From NCBI GenBank assembly GCA_041655595.1, contig JBBAFB010000076.1:1-10595 (forward strand): a stretch of DNA of 10,595 nucleotides, in the 5' to 3' direction. The stretch is from JBBAFB01 sp041655595. GTDB lineage: Bacteria > Bacillota > DULZ01. The position numbers were made by a program, and so were the translations under genes. Under the pieces are notes generated by a model. The model ran no database searches and was not told the origin of the DNA. It saw only the letters and a list, made by a program, of their open reading frames with translations. Positions 1 to 6,222 of the stretch are shown here, piece after piece; the first letter of the stretch is position 1; each line of letters opens with the position of its first letter.

Positions 1-21
1 AAAGCAAAGGCCTCGCCCCAA

Positions 22-49
22 CGTCACCCTGAACGCAGTGAAGGGTCTC
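22..49. repeat. Dispersed intergenic element, GTCACCCTGA...AAGGGTCTC type
   Basis: The sequence closely resembles a short imperfectly palindromic element (consensus like GTCATCCTGAGCG...GAAGGATCT) that I know as a recurrent intergenic sequence in many unrelated bacterial genomes. ACCCT (26-30) and AGGGT (42-46) form the outer arms of an 11-base loop. One frame across it reads RHPERSEGSH, the usual spurious translation of this element. The rest of 1-77 shows nothing I can assign; frame 1 stays open to a TGA at 112-114, but the peptide resembles no purine enzyme C-terminus. Recognition is from memory, so family membership is an inference. Confidence 0.5.
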
Positions 50-77
50 ATGCAGAATCGCATGCAAAAGCAACCGC

Positions 78-291
78 TAGACCATTGCTTGCCAATTGCT
101 TGACCACCGCTTGACTACGCTAGACAATATTAGACCATATTAGACCATGTTAGACTACGTTAGACCATGTTAGACTACGTTAGACCATGTTAGACTACGT
201 TAGACCATGTTAGACTACGTTAGACCACATTAGACCATGTTAGACCATATTAGACCATATTAGACCATATTAGACCATATTAGACCATTGC
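78..291. repeat. 10-bp tandem repeat array upstream of purF
   Basis: The core at 121-290 is 17 consecutive 10-bp units of TAGACCATRT or TAGACTACGT with few substitutions. Within 141-220 the units alternate strictly, giving four copies of a 20-bp dimer; 241-280 is four identical TAGACCATAT units. Before the core, three degenerate 11-bp units (from 78, 89 and 100) and one 10-bp unit (111-120) share the (T)TGAC or TAGAC pattern, and a last unit decays into GCTCGACAAAG. There are no unique spacers, so this is not a CRISPR array. TAG and TTAG in the units put stop codons in most frames, so it is not coding. The period is close to one DNA helical turn. Its function is unknown; it may be a slippage-generated minisatellite, a phased protein-binding array, or inert. 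Confidence 0.95.
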
Positions 292-296
292 TCGAC

Positions 297-324
297 AAAG
301 CTAAAAGCCTAGGCTTTTAGCTTT
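297..324. repeat. Perfect 28-bp palindrome before the purF ribosome binding site
   Basis: AAAGCTAAAAGCC is followed, around a central TA, by its exact reverse complement. The palindrome ends 3 bases before the AGGAGG (328-333) that serves purF. In RNA it could form an 11-12 bp stem with a tight loop. No T-run follows (only CTTTCCC), so it is a poor intrinsic terminator. An operator, an RNA-processing or stabilising hairpin within a longer pur transcript, or the end of a small repeat element are all possible. Confidence 0.85.
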
Positions 325-340
325 CCCAGGAGGTGTATAG

Positions 341-1738
341 ATGGATTTACAAGAATATAGACTGGACAAACCCCAGGAGGAATGTGGTGTTTTCGGTATT
401 TATGCCCCGGGAATGGATGTAGCTGCATTGACCTACTACGGCCTCTATGCCCTTCAGCATCGAGGACAGGAAAGCGCAGGCATCGCTGTGACAGACGGAA
501 CAGAGATTGAAGTCTACAAAAACCGGGGTCTGGTAGCGGAAGTTTTTCAGGAAGAAACGCTAAACCGATTTAAGGGTCACATTGCCATCGGCCATGTGCG
601 TTTTGGAGATGGCGGCTCCCCTTCCCCCATTAATGCCCAACCCCTGGTTTTTAATTATTTACGCGGTTCTGTGGCCTTAGCCCACAACGGCAAGCTGGTA
701 AATGGGGACGAACTCCGTCATCAATTAGCGGTAAACGGCTCAGTTTTTCAATCAGACAACCAATCCGAGGTCTTTGTCAATTTAATAGCACGCTATAGCC
801 AGAACACCATCGAAGAAGCTTTAATGAAATGCATGATTGATATCAAAGGTGCCTATGGCTTGGTGGTTATGAATGAAAAACAATTAATTGGAGTCAGAGA
901 CCCCCACGGAATCAGGCCCCTATGCATAGGCCGATTAGAAAGCGCCTATATTATCGCCTCTGAATCCTGCGCTTTGGATACCATTGGTGCCACTTTTTTA
1001 CGCGATGTGAAACCGGGTGAAATAGTAATCGTAGATGAAAACGGTTTAAGATCTATTCAAACTATGACACCCGCCAGAAAAGCAATTTGTGCTTTTGAAT
1101 ATGTTTATCTGGCCCGCCCCGATAGTATTATTGACAGCACAACTGTAATTACGGCCAGACGGAATATGGGTTATCAGTTGGCCAAAGAAATGCCCCTCAA
1201 AGCGGATATTGTAGTGCCCATACCAGATTCGGGCACCACAGCCGCCGCCGGTTATGCGGAGGCCACCGGCCTCCCCTTTAGAGAAGGCATCATGAAAAAC
1301 CGTTACATCGGGCGCACCTTTATTCGCCCCTCCCAAAAAATCAGGGATGTGGCTGTCAGATTAAAACTAAACCCCATTAGGGAAATTGTCGAAGGGAAAA
1401 GCATTGTTTTAATAGATGATTCTTTGGTTCGGGGAACTACCAGTAAAAAAATTATCCAATTACTGCGGAGTGTTAAAGCCAAAGAAATTCACATGTTAAT
1501 CACGGCACCTCCCGTAGCCTACCCTTGTTTTTATGGGATTGATACCTCCCAAAGGGATGATTTAATTGCCACCAACTATGATTTGGAGGGCACCCGGCAG
1601 TATATCGGTGCTGACAGCCTCTACTATCTAAGTCTGGAGGGCCTCTTGAATTCCTTTGAGGAACCGGCCGGCAATTTTTGTACCGCCTGCTTTAATGGGG
1701 ACTATGTACTGGGTACCCCCGCCCTTATTGAAAAATAA
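341..1738 (+). CDS. purF: Amidophosphoribosyltransferase (glutamine PRPP amidotransferase)
   Basis: PurF makes 5-phosphoribosylamine from PRPP and glutamine, the committed step of de novo purine synthesis, in the cytoplasm. The 465 residues match the family length. A 14-residue propeptide precedes the catalytic Cys15 (EECGVFGIY), which becomes the N-terminal nucleophile after self-cleavage as in the Bacillus enzyme. The class II glutaminase domain (about 15-240) keeps Arg87 and the AHNG oxyanion segment (114-117). The phosphoribosyltransferase domain carries the PRPP loop VLIDDSLVRGTT (356-367). Four cysteines (250, 396, 447, 450) sit where the Bacillus subtilis-type enzyme binds its 4Fe-4S cluster. 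Unusually, the RYxT segment reads RFGDGG (87-92), and the position of the glutamine-binding Asp appears to be Gln141. The start is supported by AGGAGG at 328-333, 7 bases upstream. purM follows after 25 bases. Confidence 0.96.
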   Translation: MDLQEYRLDKPQEECGVFGIYAPGMDVAALTYYGLYALQHRGQESAGIAVTDGTEIEVYKNRGLVAEVFQEETLNRFKGHIAIGHVRFGDGGSPSPINAQPLVFNYLRGSVALAHNGKLVNGDELRHQLAVNGSVFQSDNQSEVFVNLIARYSQNTIEEALMKCMIDIKGAYGLVVMNEKQLIGVRDPHGIRPLCIGRLESAYIIASESCALDTIGATFLRDVKPGEIVIVDENGLRSIQTMTPARKAICAFEYVYLARPDSIIDSTTVITARRNMGYQLAKEMPLKADIVVPIPDSGTTAAAGYAEATGLPFREGIMKNRYIGRTFIRPSQKIRDVAVRLKLNPIREIVEGKSIVLIDDSLVRGTTSKKIIQLLRSVKAKEIHMLITAPPVAYPCFYGIDTSQRDDLIATNYDLEGTRQYIGADSLYYLSLEGLLNSFEEPAGNFCTACFNGDYVLGTPALIEK

Positions 1739-1763
1739 TTTTAAGTTGAAAGGAGTTTTTTGC

Positions 1764-2804
1764 GTGAAGGATGAAAAAACCATCAGTTACCAGGAAGCCG
1801 GGGTGGATATTGATGCCGGAAAGCAAACTGTAGATTTAATCAAAAAACATGTAATTACTACTCTTCGCCCGGAGGTATTGGGAGGGGTAGGCGGCTTCGG
1901 CGCCCTATTTGCAGTTGACACCCAAAAATATAAAGAGCCTGTCCTGGTTTCCGGCAGCGATGGCGTAGGTACCAAGCTCAAAATAGCCTTTGAAATGGAC
2001 AAACACGATACCATTGGGATTGACTTAGTGGCCATGTGTGTCAATGATGTCTTAGTTCAAGGAGCGGAGCCCCTTTTTTTCCTAGACTACCTAGCCATGG
2101 GAAAACTCATTCCGAAAAAAGCGGCTTCCATTGTAGAAGGTATTGCCAAGGGCTGCCGTCTGAGCAATATGGCTTTAATTGGCGGAGAAACCGCAGAAAT
2201 GCCGGGGCTTTACGAAACAAATGATTACGATTTGGCCGGTTTTGCAGTCGGGGTAGTAGAAAAGGATAAAATTATAGACGGCTCCAAGGCCCACGCAGGA
2301 GATGTTTTGATTGGTTTGGCTGCTTCAGGTGTCCACTCTAACGGCTTCTCTTTAGTGCGCAAAATTCTGTTAGAAAATTCTGGCATAGCACTCACGGAAA
2401 AATTGCCCCAACTGGCTAAAACCTTGGGGGAAGAATTATTAACTCCAACCCGCATTTATGCACCCCATATCCTTCCCCTACTGGACAGATATCAAATTAA
2501 GGCTATGGCTCATATTACGGGTGGAGGTTTGACCGACAATTTACCCAGAGTCTTTCCTTTAAACTTAGATGCTTTAATCAACCTCAATAGCTGGGATATT
2601 CCCCCCATCTTCCACCTAATCGCCGAAAAAGGCCCGGTAGCTATGGAGGAAATGTACCGCACCTTTAATATGGGCATCGGCTTTGTCCTGATCGTAGCAC
2701 CGGAGGAGGAGGCGGCAATTAAAGCTGAAGTAGAAAAAAGGGGAGTTAGGGCCTTCAGTATAGGCAAATTGGCGCCGGGTACAGGAAAAACAGTCTATCT
2801 ATAA
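1764..2804 (+). CDS. purM: Phosphoribosylformylglycinamidine cyclo-ligase (AIR synthetase)
   Basis: PurM closes FGAM to aminoimidazole ribonucleotide using ATP, step five of the purine pathway. From the GTG at 1764 the protein has 346 residues, the usual family length. The frame is open further upstream, into purF, but AAAGGAG at 1749-1755 lies 8 bases before this GTG and the N-terminus YQEAGVDIDAG (9-19) begins as PurM proteins do. Seen motifs are SGSDGVGTKLK (63-73), the NDVLVQGAEP region (94-103), IGGETAEMPG (139-148), DYDLAGFAVG, HSNGFSLVR, HITGGGLTDNLPRV and FNMGIG near the C-terminus. These cover the ATP-binding and dimer-forming segments of the PurM/PurL/SelD superfamily. It lies in an operon between purF and purN. 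Nothing looks damaged. Confidence 0.96.
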   Translation: MKDEKTISYQEAGVDIDAGKQTVDLIKKHVITTLRPEVLGGVGGFGALFAVDTQKYKEPVLVSGSDGVGTKLKIAFEMDKHDTIGIDLVAMCVNDVLVQGAEPLFFLDYLAMGKLIPKKAASIVEGIAKGCRLSNMALIGGETAEMPGLYETNDYDLAGFAVGVVEKDKIIDGSKAHAGDVLIGLAASGVHSNGFSLVRKILLENSGIALTEKLPQLAKTLGEELLTPTRIYAPHILPLLDRYQIKAMAHITGGGLTDNLPRVFPLNLDALINLNSWDIPPIFHLIAEKGPVAMEEMYRTFNMGIGFVLIVAPEEEAAIKAEVEKRGVRAFSIGKLAPGTGKTVYL

Positions 2805-2818
2805 GGGGGTTCCAGGCT

Positions 2819-3439
2819 ATGTTTCCCATTGCTGTTTTAGCTTCCGGCAGGGGCTCCAATTTAAGGGCCATTTTGGAAGCACAACAAAACAATTACCTGC
2901 AAGCCCAAGTGGGGCTGGTAATCAGCGATAACCCCGAGGCAGGAGCCTTAAAGATAGCACAGGAATTTGGTGTAAATCACCATGTGTTGGATTTTGCCCT
3001 TTATGATGACAAAGAGGACTATAACCGAAGACTTATCAAACTTCTAACAGAAGCAGGGATTCAATTAGTGGTGTTAGCAGGCTATATGAGACTTTTATCC
3101 CCTGCGGTAGTGGAAGCCTTTCCCTATAAAATTATCAACATACACCCGTCCCTGCTTCCGGCTTTTCCGGGTCTTGCTGCCCAAAGGCAGGCCCTGGACT
3201 ACGGAGTAAAGTTTACCGGCTGCACCGTCCATTTTGTGGACAAGGGAATGGATACCGGCCCCATCATCGGGCAAAGGGTGGTGCCGGTTTTAGCAAATGA
3301 CACCCTTGAGGAACTAACCAACAGAATTTTAAAAGAAGAACATATACTCTACCCTCAAATGATCAACCGAGTAGCGACAAATAAAGTGCGTATAATAAAT
3401 AGAAGGGTTGCTGTACAAGAGGAGGAAAAGGATTTATGA
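2819..3439 (+). CDS. purN: Phosphoribosylglycinamide formyltransferase, folate-dependent
   Basis: PurN transfers the formyl group of 10-formyltetrahydrofolate to GAR, giving FGAR (step three). The 206 residues form a single formyltransferase domain. VLASGRGSNLRAI (6-18) is the phosphate-binding start. The catalytic triad equivalents are Asn107, His109 and Asp145, in NIHPSLLPAFPG and DKGMDTGPI, and they match Asn106, His108 and Asp144 of the E. coli enzyme. The segment after LPAFPG reads LAAQRQAL where many homologues have an acidic or His residue, a minor variation. Ribosome binding site AAGGGGG (2803-2809) overlaps the purM stop, which suggests translational coupling. The end overlaps purD by four bases. 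Confidence 0.95.
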   Translation: MFPIAVLASGRGSNLRAILEAQQNNYLQAQVGLVISDNPEAGALKIAQEFGVNHHVLDFALYDDKEDYNRRLIKLLTEAGIQLVVLAGYMRLLSPAVVEAFPYKIINIHPSLLPAFPGLAAQRQALDYGVKFTGCTVHFVDKGMDTGPIIGQRVVPVLANDTLEELTNRILKEEHILYPQMINRVATNKVRIINRRVAVQEEEKDL

Positions 3440-4710
3440 AGATTTTAGTAATCGGCTCCGGCGGCAGAGAACATTCCCTGGTGTGGAAGCTGACTCAAAG
3501 CCCAAAGGCTTCAAAAATTTACTGTGCCCCCGGCAATGCGGGTATAGGAGAACTGGCAGAATGTGTTCCGCTAAAAGCCATGGACTTGGAGGGACTTTTA
3601 GCCTTTGCCCTCAATGAAAAAATTGACCTGACCTTTGTCGGCCCGGAGGCACCCTTAGTGGCGGGAATTGTGGATCTGTTCAATGAGGCAGGTTTAAGAA
3701 TCATCGGCCCCAAAGGGGGCGCTGCACAAATTGAAGGCAGCAAAACCTTTGCCAAGGAGCTAATGGTCAAATATCGGATACCCACAGCCCAATACCAGGT
3801 TTTTACCGACAGGGAGGCAGCAAAAAACTACATAATGGAAATCGGCGTACCTATTGTAGTTAAAATGGACGGGTTGGCAGCAGGCAAGGGTGTGGTTGTT
3901 GCCCGGGACTTTAAAACGGCCCTGCAAGCTGTGGATGACTTTCTACCTATTACAAATCCTCACCGCAGCAGACTACTAATAGAAGAATTTTTAGAGGGCG
4001 AAGAAATTACCGTCATGGCCTTTTCCGACGGAAAAACAATTAAACCCATGGTTTGGGCCCAAGATCATAAAAGAGTTTACGAGGGAGATTTGGGTCCGAA
4101 TACAGGGGGCATGGGGGCCTACAGTCCTACCGGGCTGGAAAGCAACCAACTGGAGGACACAATTTATCAAAAAATCCTATTACCCACAATTAAGGCCATG
4201 GCCCAGGAGCAACAACCCTTTAAGGGCATTCTTTATGCCGGGCTGATCCTGACGGAATCCGGGCCAAAGGTTTTGGAATATAATGCCCGCTTCGGTGATC
4301 CGGAATGCCAGGTAGTCTTGCCCCGCCTGGAAACCGATTTAGTAGAAATTACAGAAAGCATTCTGAGTGAAAGCCTGGACTCCGTAAAAATTAGCTGGAA
4401 AAAACAAGCTGCAGTTTGCGTGATTATGGCCTCCGGCGGCTATCCCGGTGACTTTTCCACCGGCTACCCGATAAAGGGATTGGGGAAGATGCCTTCTCAA
4501 ACCTTGGTTTTTCAGGCAGGTACCGCAAAGCAAGGTGACCAGGTAGTCACCTCGGGAGGTCGGGTGTTAGGCATAACCGGTCTTGGCCAAACCCTGGAGG
4601 AAGCTACCAATAATGCTTATTCGGGAATAGACCAAATCCGTTTTGCCGACCGCCACTTTAGAATGGATATCGGCTGGCGGGCCTTGCAAAGAGGTAGAGA
4701 ATCCACTTAG
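3436..4710 (+). CDS. purD: Phosphoribosylamine-glycine ligase (GAR synthetase)
   Basis: PurD joins glycine to phosphoribosylamine with ATP, using the unstable product of PurF (step two). The 424 residues match the family. Domains in order: the N domain with MKILVIGSGGREHS (1-14) and FVGPEAPL (67-74), the ATP-grasp core with VVKMDGLAAGKGVVVA (141-156), EEFLEGEE (183-190), DHKRVYEGDLGPNTGGMGAY (210-229) and EYNARFGDPECQ (281-292, metal and ATP binding), and the C domain with VIMASGGYPGDF (329-340). Its ATG overlaps the purN TGA (ATGA, 3436-3439), with AGGAGG at 3420-3425. purH, commonly found between purN and purD in Firmicutes operons, is not here. This is the last pur gene before a terminator. 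Confidence 0.96.
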   Translation: MKILVIGSGGREHSLVWKLTQSPKASKIYCAPGNAGIGELAECVPLKAMDLEGLLAFALNEKIDLTFVGPEAPLVAGIVDLFNEAGLRIIGPKGGAAQIEGSKTFAKELMVKYRIPTAQYQVFTDREAAKNYIMEIGVPIVVKMDGLAAGKGVVVARDFKTALQAVDDFLPITNPHRSRLLIEEFLEGEEITVMAFSDGKTIKPMVWAQDHKRVYEGDLGPNTGGMGAYSPTGLESNQLEDTIYQKILLPTIKAMAQEQQPFKGILYAGLILTESGPKVLEYNARFGDPECQVVLPRLETDLVEITESILSESLDSVKISWKKQAAVCVIMASGGYPGDFSTGYPIKGLGKMPSQTLVFQAGTAKQGDQVVTSGGRVLGITGLGQTLEEATNNAYSGIDQIRFADRHFRMDIGWRALQRGREST

Positions 4711-4848
4711 GAAGGGACCTTTTTTTAGCCCGGCACCTTTGTTATTTTTAATAGCTACCGGCTTTACCCCTAGTTTTGTAAAGAACAAGGCCCCGAGCCC
4801 ACCCAATAATAAAGGATTGGCACAATAAAAATAATTTATCTAAAATGT

Positions 4849-4884
4849 AAAAGGCCCCTTCCATTAGAAGGGACACTTTTTTTT
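4849..4884. terminator. Bidirectional intrinsic terminator between convergent operons
   Basis: CCCTTC (4856-4861) and GAAGGG (4867-4872) form a 6-bp stem with loop CATTA. On the plus strand it is followed within a few bases by an eight-T run (4877-4884), suited to ending the pur operon. On the minus strand the same stem is followed by GCCTTTTAC, with T-rich sequence after it. The outer AAAAG and CTTTT can extend the pairing across a small internal loop. The TAA of the minus-strand ATP-binding protein gene (4864-4866) lies inside the loop and arm. Another GAAGGGACC plus T-run occurs at 4711-4726, right after purD, but lacks a matching 5' arm. The rest of 4711-4848 shows no gene. Confidence 0.75.
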
Positions 4885-5286
4885 GATGATTGATAGTTTA
4901 TTATCCTTAAACTCAACGCAATCGCAAAAGCTACTCAGCAAAACCAAGCCCCTGCCGCCTTCCTCCAAGATATTTTCTGCCGAGCATTCCTCGGGGATGG
5001 AAAATTCCGAAAGACCGGGACAGGCATCCTCTATTTCAAACATAATTTGCTCATTATCCAAGGCAACCCGCAAATAAATCGGTTTGGAGGCATCCCGCCG
5101 GTTTCCATGAATAAAGGCATTGGTTAAGGATTCGGACAGAATCAGGTGAAGATCAAAATCTTCTATGAAACCTTCTAAAAACAGAGCAGTTTCTCGTTGA
5201 ATCCGGTCAAAATCATCCAATCCATATAAAACAAACTCCTTTTTACTGCTTAAGCAAGCTCCTTTTTTAAAGACTCCATTTACCAA
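4864..5286 (-). CDS. RsbW/SpoIIAB-like ATP-binding protein (HATPase_c_2)
   Basis: This 140-residue protein is a stand-alone GHKL ATP-binding domain of the anti-sigma factor kinase type. Proteins of this kind typically bind a sigma factor or phosphorylate a STAS anti-antagonist in the cytoplasm. The N box is ESLTNAFIHGN (52-62, with Glu52 and Asn56). The G1 box reads DACPG (87-91), where the family normally has D-x-G-x-G, so the first Gly is Cys89. The G2 box is GGRGLVLL (110-117), followed by a VEF-type strand. The TTG start at 5286 is chosen because GGGAGGT lies about 9-10 bases upstream; the nearby ATG at 5279 is out of frame. It is the last gene of a minus-strand cluster, 37 bases after the radical SAM gene. 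No sigma factor or STAS partner is adjacent, so its target is unknown. Confidence 0.85.
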   Translation of the reverse strand: MVNGVFKKGACLSSKKEFVLYGLDDFDRIQRETALFLEGFIEDFDLHLILSESLTNAFIHGNRRDASKPIYLRVALDNEQIMFEIEDACPGLSEFSIPEECSAENILEEGGRGLVLLSSFCDCVEFKDNKLSIIKKKCPF

Positions 5287-5323
5287 CCGCCCTTAACCTC
5301 CCTAAATATCCACTATTTCAAAA

Positions 5324-6196
5324 TTATAATCCCCTTAGCAGTTCATGTCTGTAGCTAAAATCACCGTCTGCCAAAATACGATCAATATCATTAATCAAGC
5401 TGTCCTTATCATGGGGTAGAGTACCCCTTAGGGAGACATAGTTGGAGGCATGGTTGCTTCTAAAGACGCAATTGGAAACATCCATGTTCTCCAACATTAA
5501 CTTTGTTTCCAGCATAATTTCATCCGGAGACAATAATTCCATTTGACCCCGGTCCACCTGATTTTTCATTTCCGTGCCCTCTACCAGCATTAAAGTCAAT
5601 AAACCCACATAATGGGGATCAATAGCCGATAAAACTTGACCGGTTTTTATAGCATGTTCCCTCCAATTCCTTCTGCCGCCCAGGCCGGAAATAACTGTAA
5701 TGGAGAGTGGAAGCCCGCTGGCTACCGCCTTTTGCCCCGCTTCAATCATTTGCTCCGGGGTTACTCCTTTTTTAATTTCCTTTAGAATTTGATCACTGCC
5801 GGACTCTAGTCCCATATATAAAATCCCTAAACCCAGCTTTCTTAACTCTTGTAATTCTTCCAGAGACTTGCGTAAAATATCCTTGGGGGTGGCATAAATG
5901 CCCACCCTTTGACACTCCGGAAAAATTTCCCTTACCTTAACCAAAATTTCCGCCAATTTGAGGTAAGGTATAGAAAGGGCATCCCCATCGGCTAAAAAAA
6001 TCCTCTCCACCCTTTGATAGGTGGTTCGGGCAATTTTTAAATCCCGGATAATTTCATCTAATTCCCTTATTCTAAACCTATCGTTTTTGTACATGGCACA
6101 AAAGGTGCATCTATTATGAGCGCAGCCGATAGTTACCTGTATAATCAGACTATAAGCCTCGCTGGGAGGTCTGAACACTGCTCCCTCATACTTCAT
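5324..6196 (-). CDS. Radical SAM protein with CX4CX2C motif, function unknown
   Basis: This is a radical SAM TIM-barrel enzyme that would bind a 4Fe-4S cluster and cleave S-adenosylmethionine. From the upstream in-frame GTG at 6205 it has 293 residues. Using that numbering, the cluster motif is GCAHNRCTFCAMY with Cys28, Cys33 and Cys36; four residues, not three, separate the first two cysteines. Later segments fit the fold: LADGDAL (71-77, the GGE-like position), GIYATP (102-107) and YMGLESGSDQIL (130-141). I prefer the ATG at 6196 (residue 4, giving 290 residues): AAGGAG at 6208-6213 lies 11 bases before it but only 2 bases before the GTG. There is no clear extra cluster domain and no B12-binding domain. 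It resembles uncharacterised clostridial proteins with GCxHNxCTFCxMYK; the substrate is unknown. It sits 26 bases after the acetyltransferase gene, probably in the same operon. Confidence 0.85.
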   Translation of the reverse strand: MKYEGAVFRPPSEAYSLIIQVTIGCAHNRCTFCAMYKNDRFRIRELDEIIRDLKIARTTYQRVERIFLADGDALSIPYLKLAEILVKVREIFPECQRVGIYATPKDILRKSLEELQELRKLGLGILYMGLESGSDQILKEIKKGVTPEQMIEAGQKAVASGLPLSITVISGLGGRRNWREHAIKTGQVLSAIDPHYVGLLTLMLVEGTEMKNQVDRGQMELLSPDEIMLETKLMLENMDVSNCVFRSNHASNYVSLRGTLPHDKDSLINDIDRILADGDFSYRHELLRGL

Positions 6197-6222
6197 CTCA
6201 TCCACTTCTCCTTGATAATAAT

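Noticed and set aside
1..114. C-terminal end of an upstream gene in frame 1 (stop at 112-114)
   Set aside because: The reading runs through the dispersed element (RHPERSEGSH) and into the degenerate repeats, and resembles no purine enzyme tail. A real gene end cannot be excluded without upstream sequence.
100..128. purF promoter TTGACC with GACAAT at 17-base spacing
   Set aside because: Only nine of twelve matches, inside repetitive DNA that generates TTGAC/TAGAC-like words by itself.
78..291. CRISPR array
   Set aside because: The units are 10-11 bp and contiguous, with no unique spacers and no cas genes nearby.
297..324. Intrinsic terminator before purF
   Set aside because: The perfect stem is followed by CTTTCCC and not by a T-run, and it lies only 16 bases before the purF ATG.
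1656..1763. Longer PurM starting at an upstream ATG inside purF
   Set aside because: It would overlap purF by about 80 bases, and the extra residues are unlike PurM. GTG 1764 has a good ribosome binding site and gives the usual length.
4711..4727. Terminator directly after purD
   Set aside because: GAAGGGACC plus a T-run is present, but only a wobble-containing, long-looped stem (AAAGAGGT with ACCTTTTT) can form. The hairpin at 4849-4884 is far better.
4567..4828. Small ORFs on both strands after purD
   Set aside because: Both overlap the purD 3' end. The minus-strand frame begins at a TTG without a ribosome binding site, although its start (LGALFFTKL) is hydrophobic. No family is recognised.
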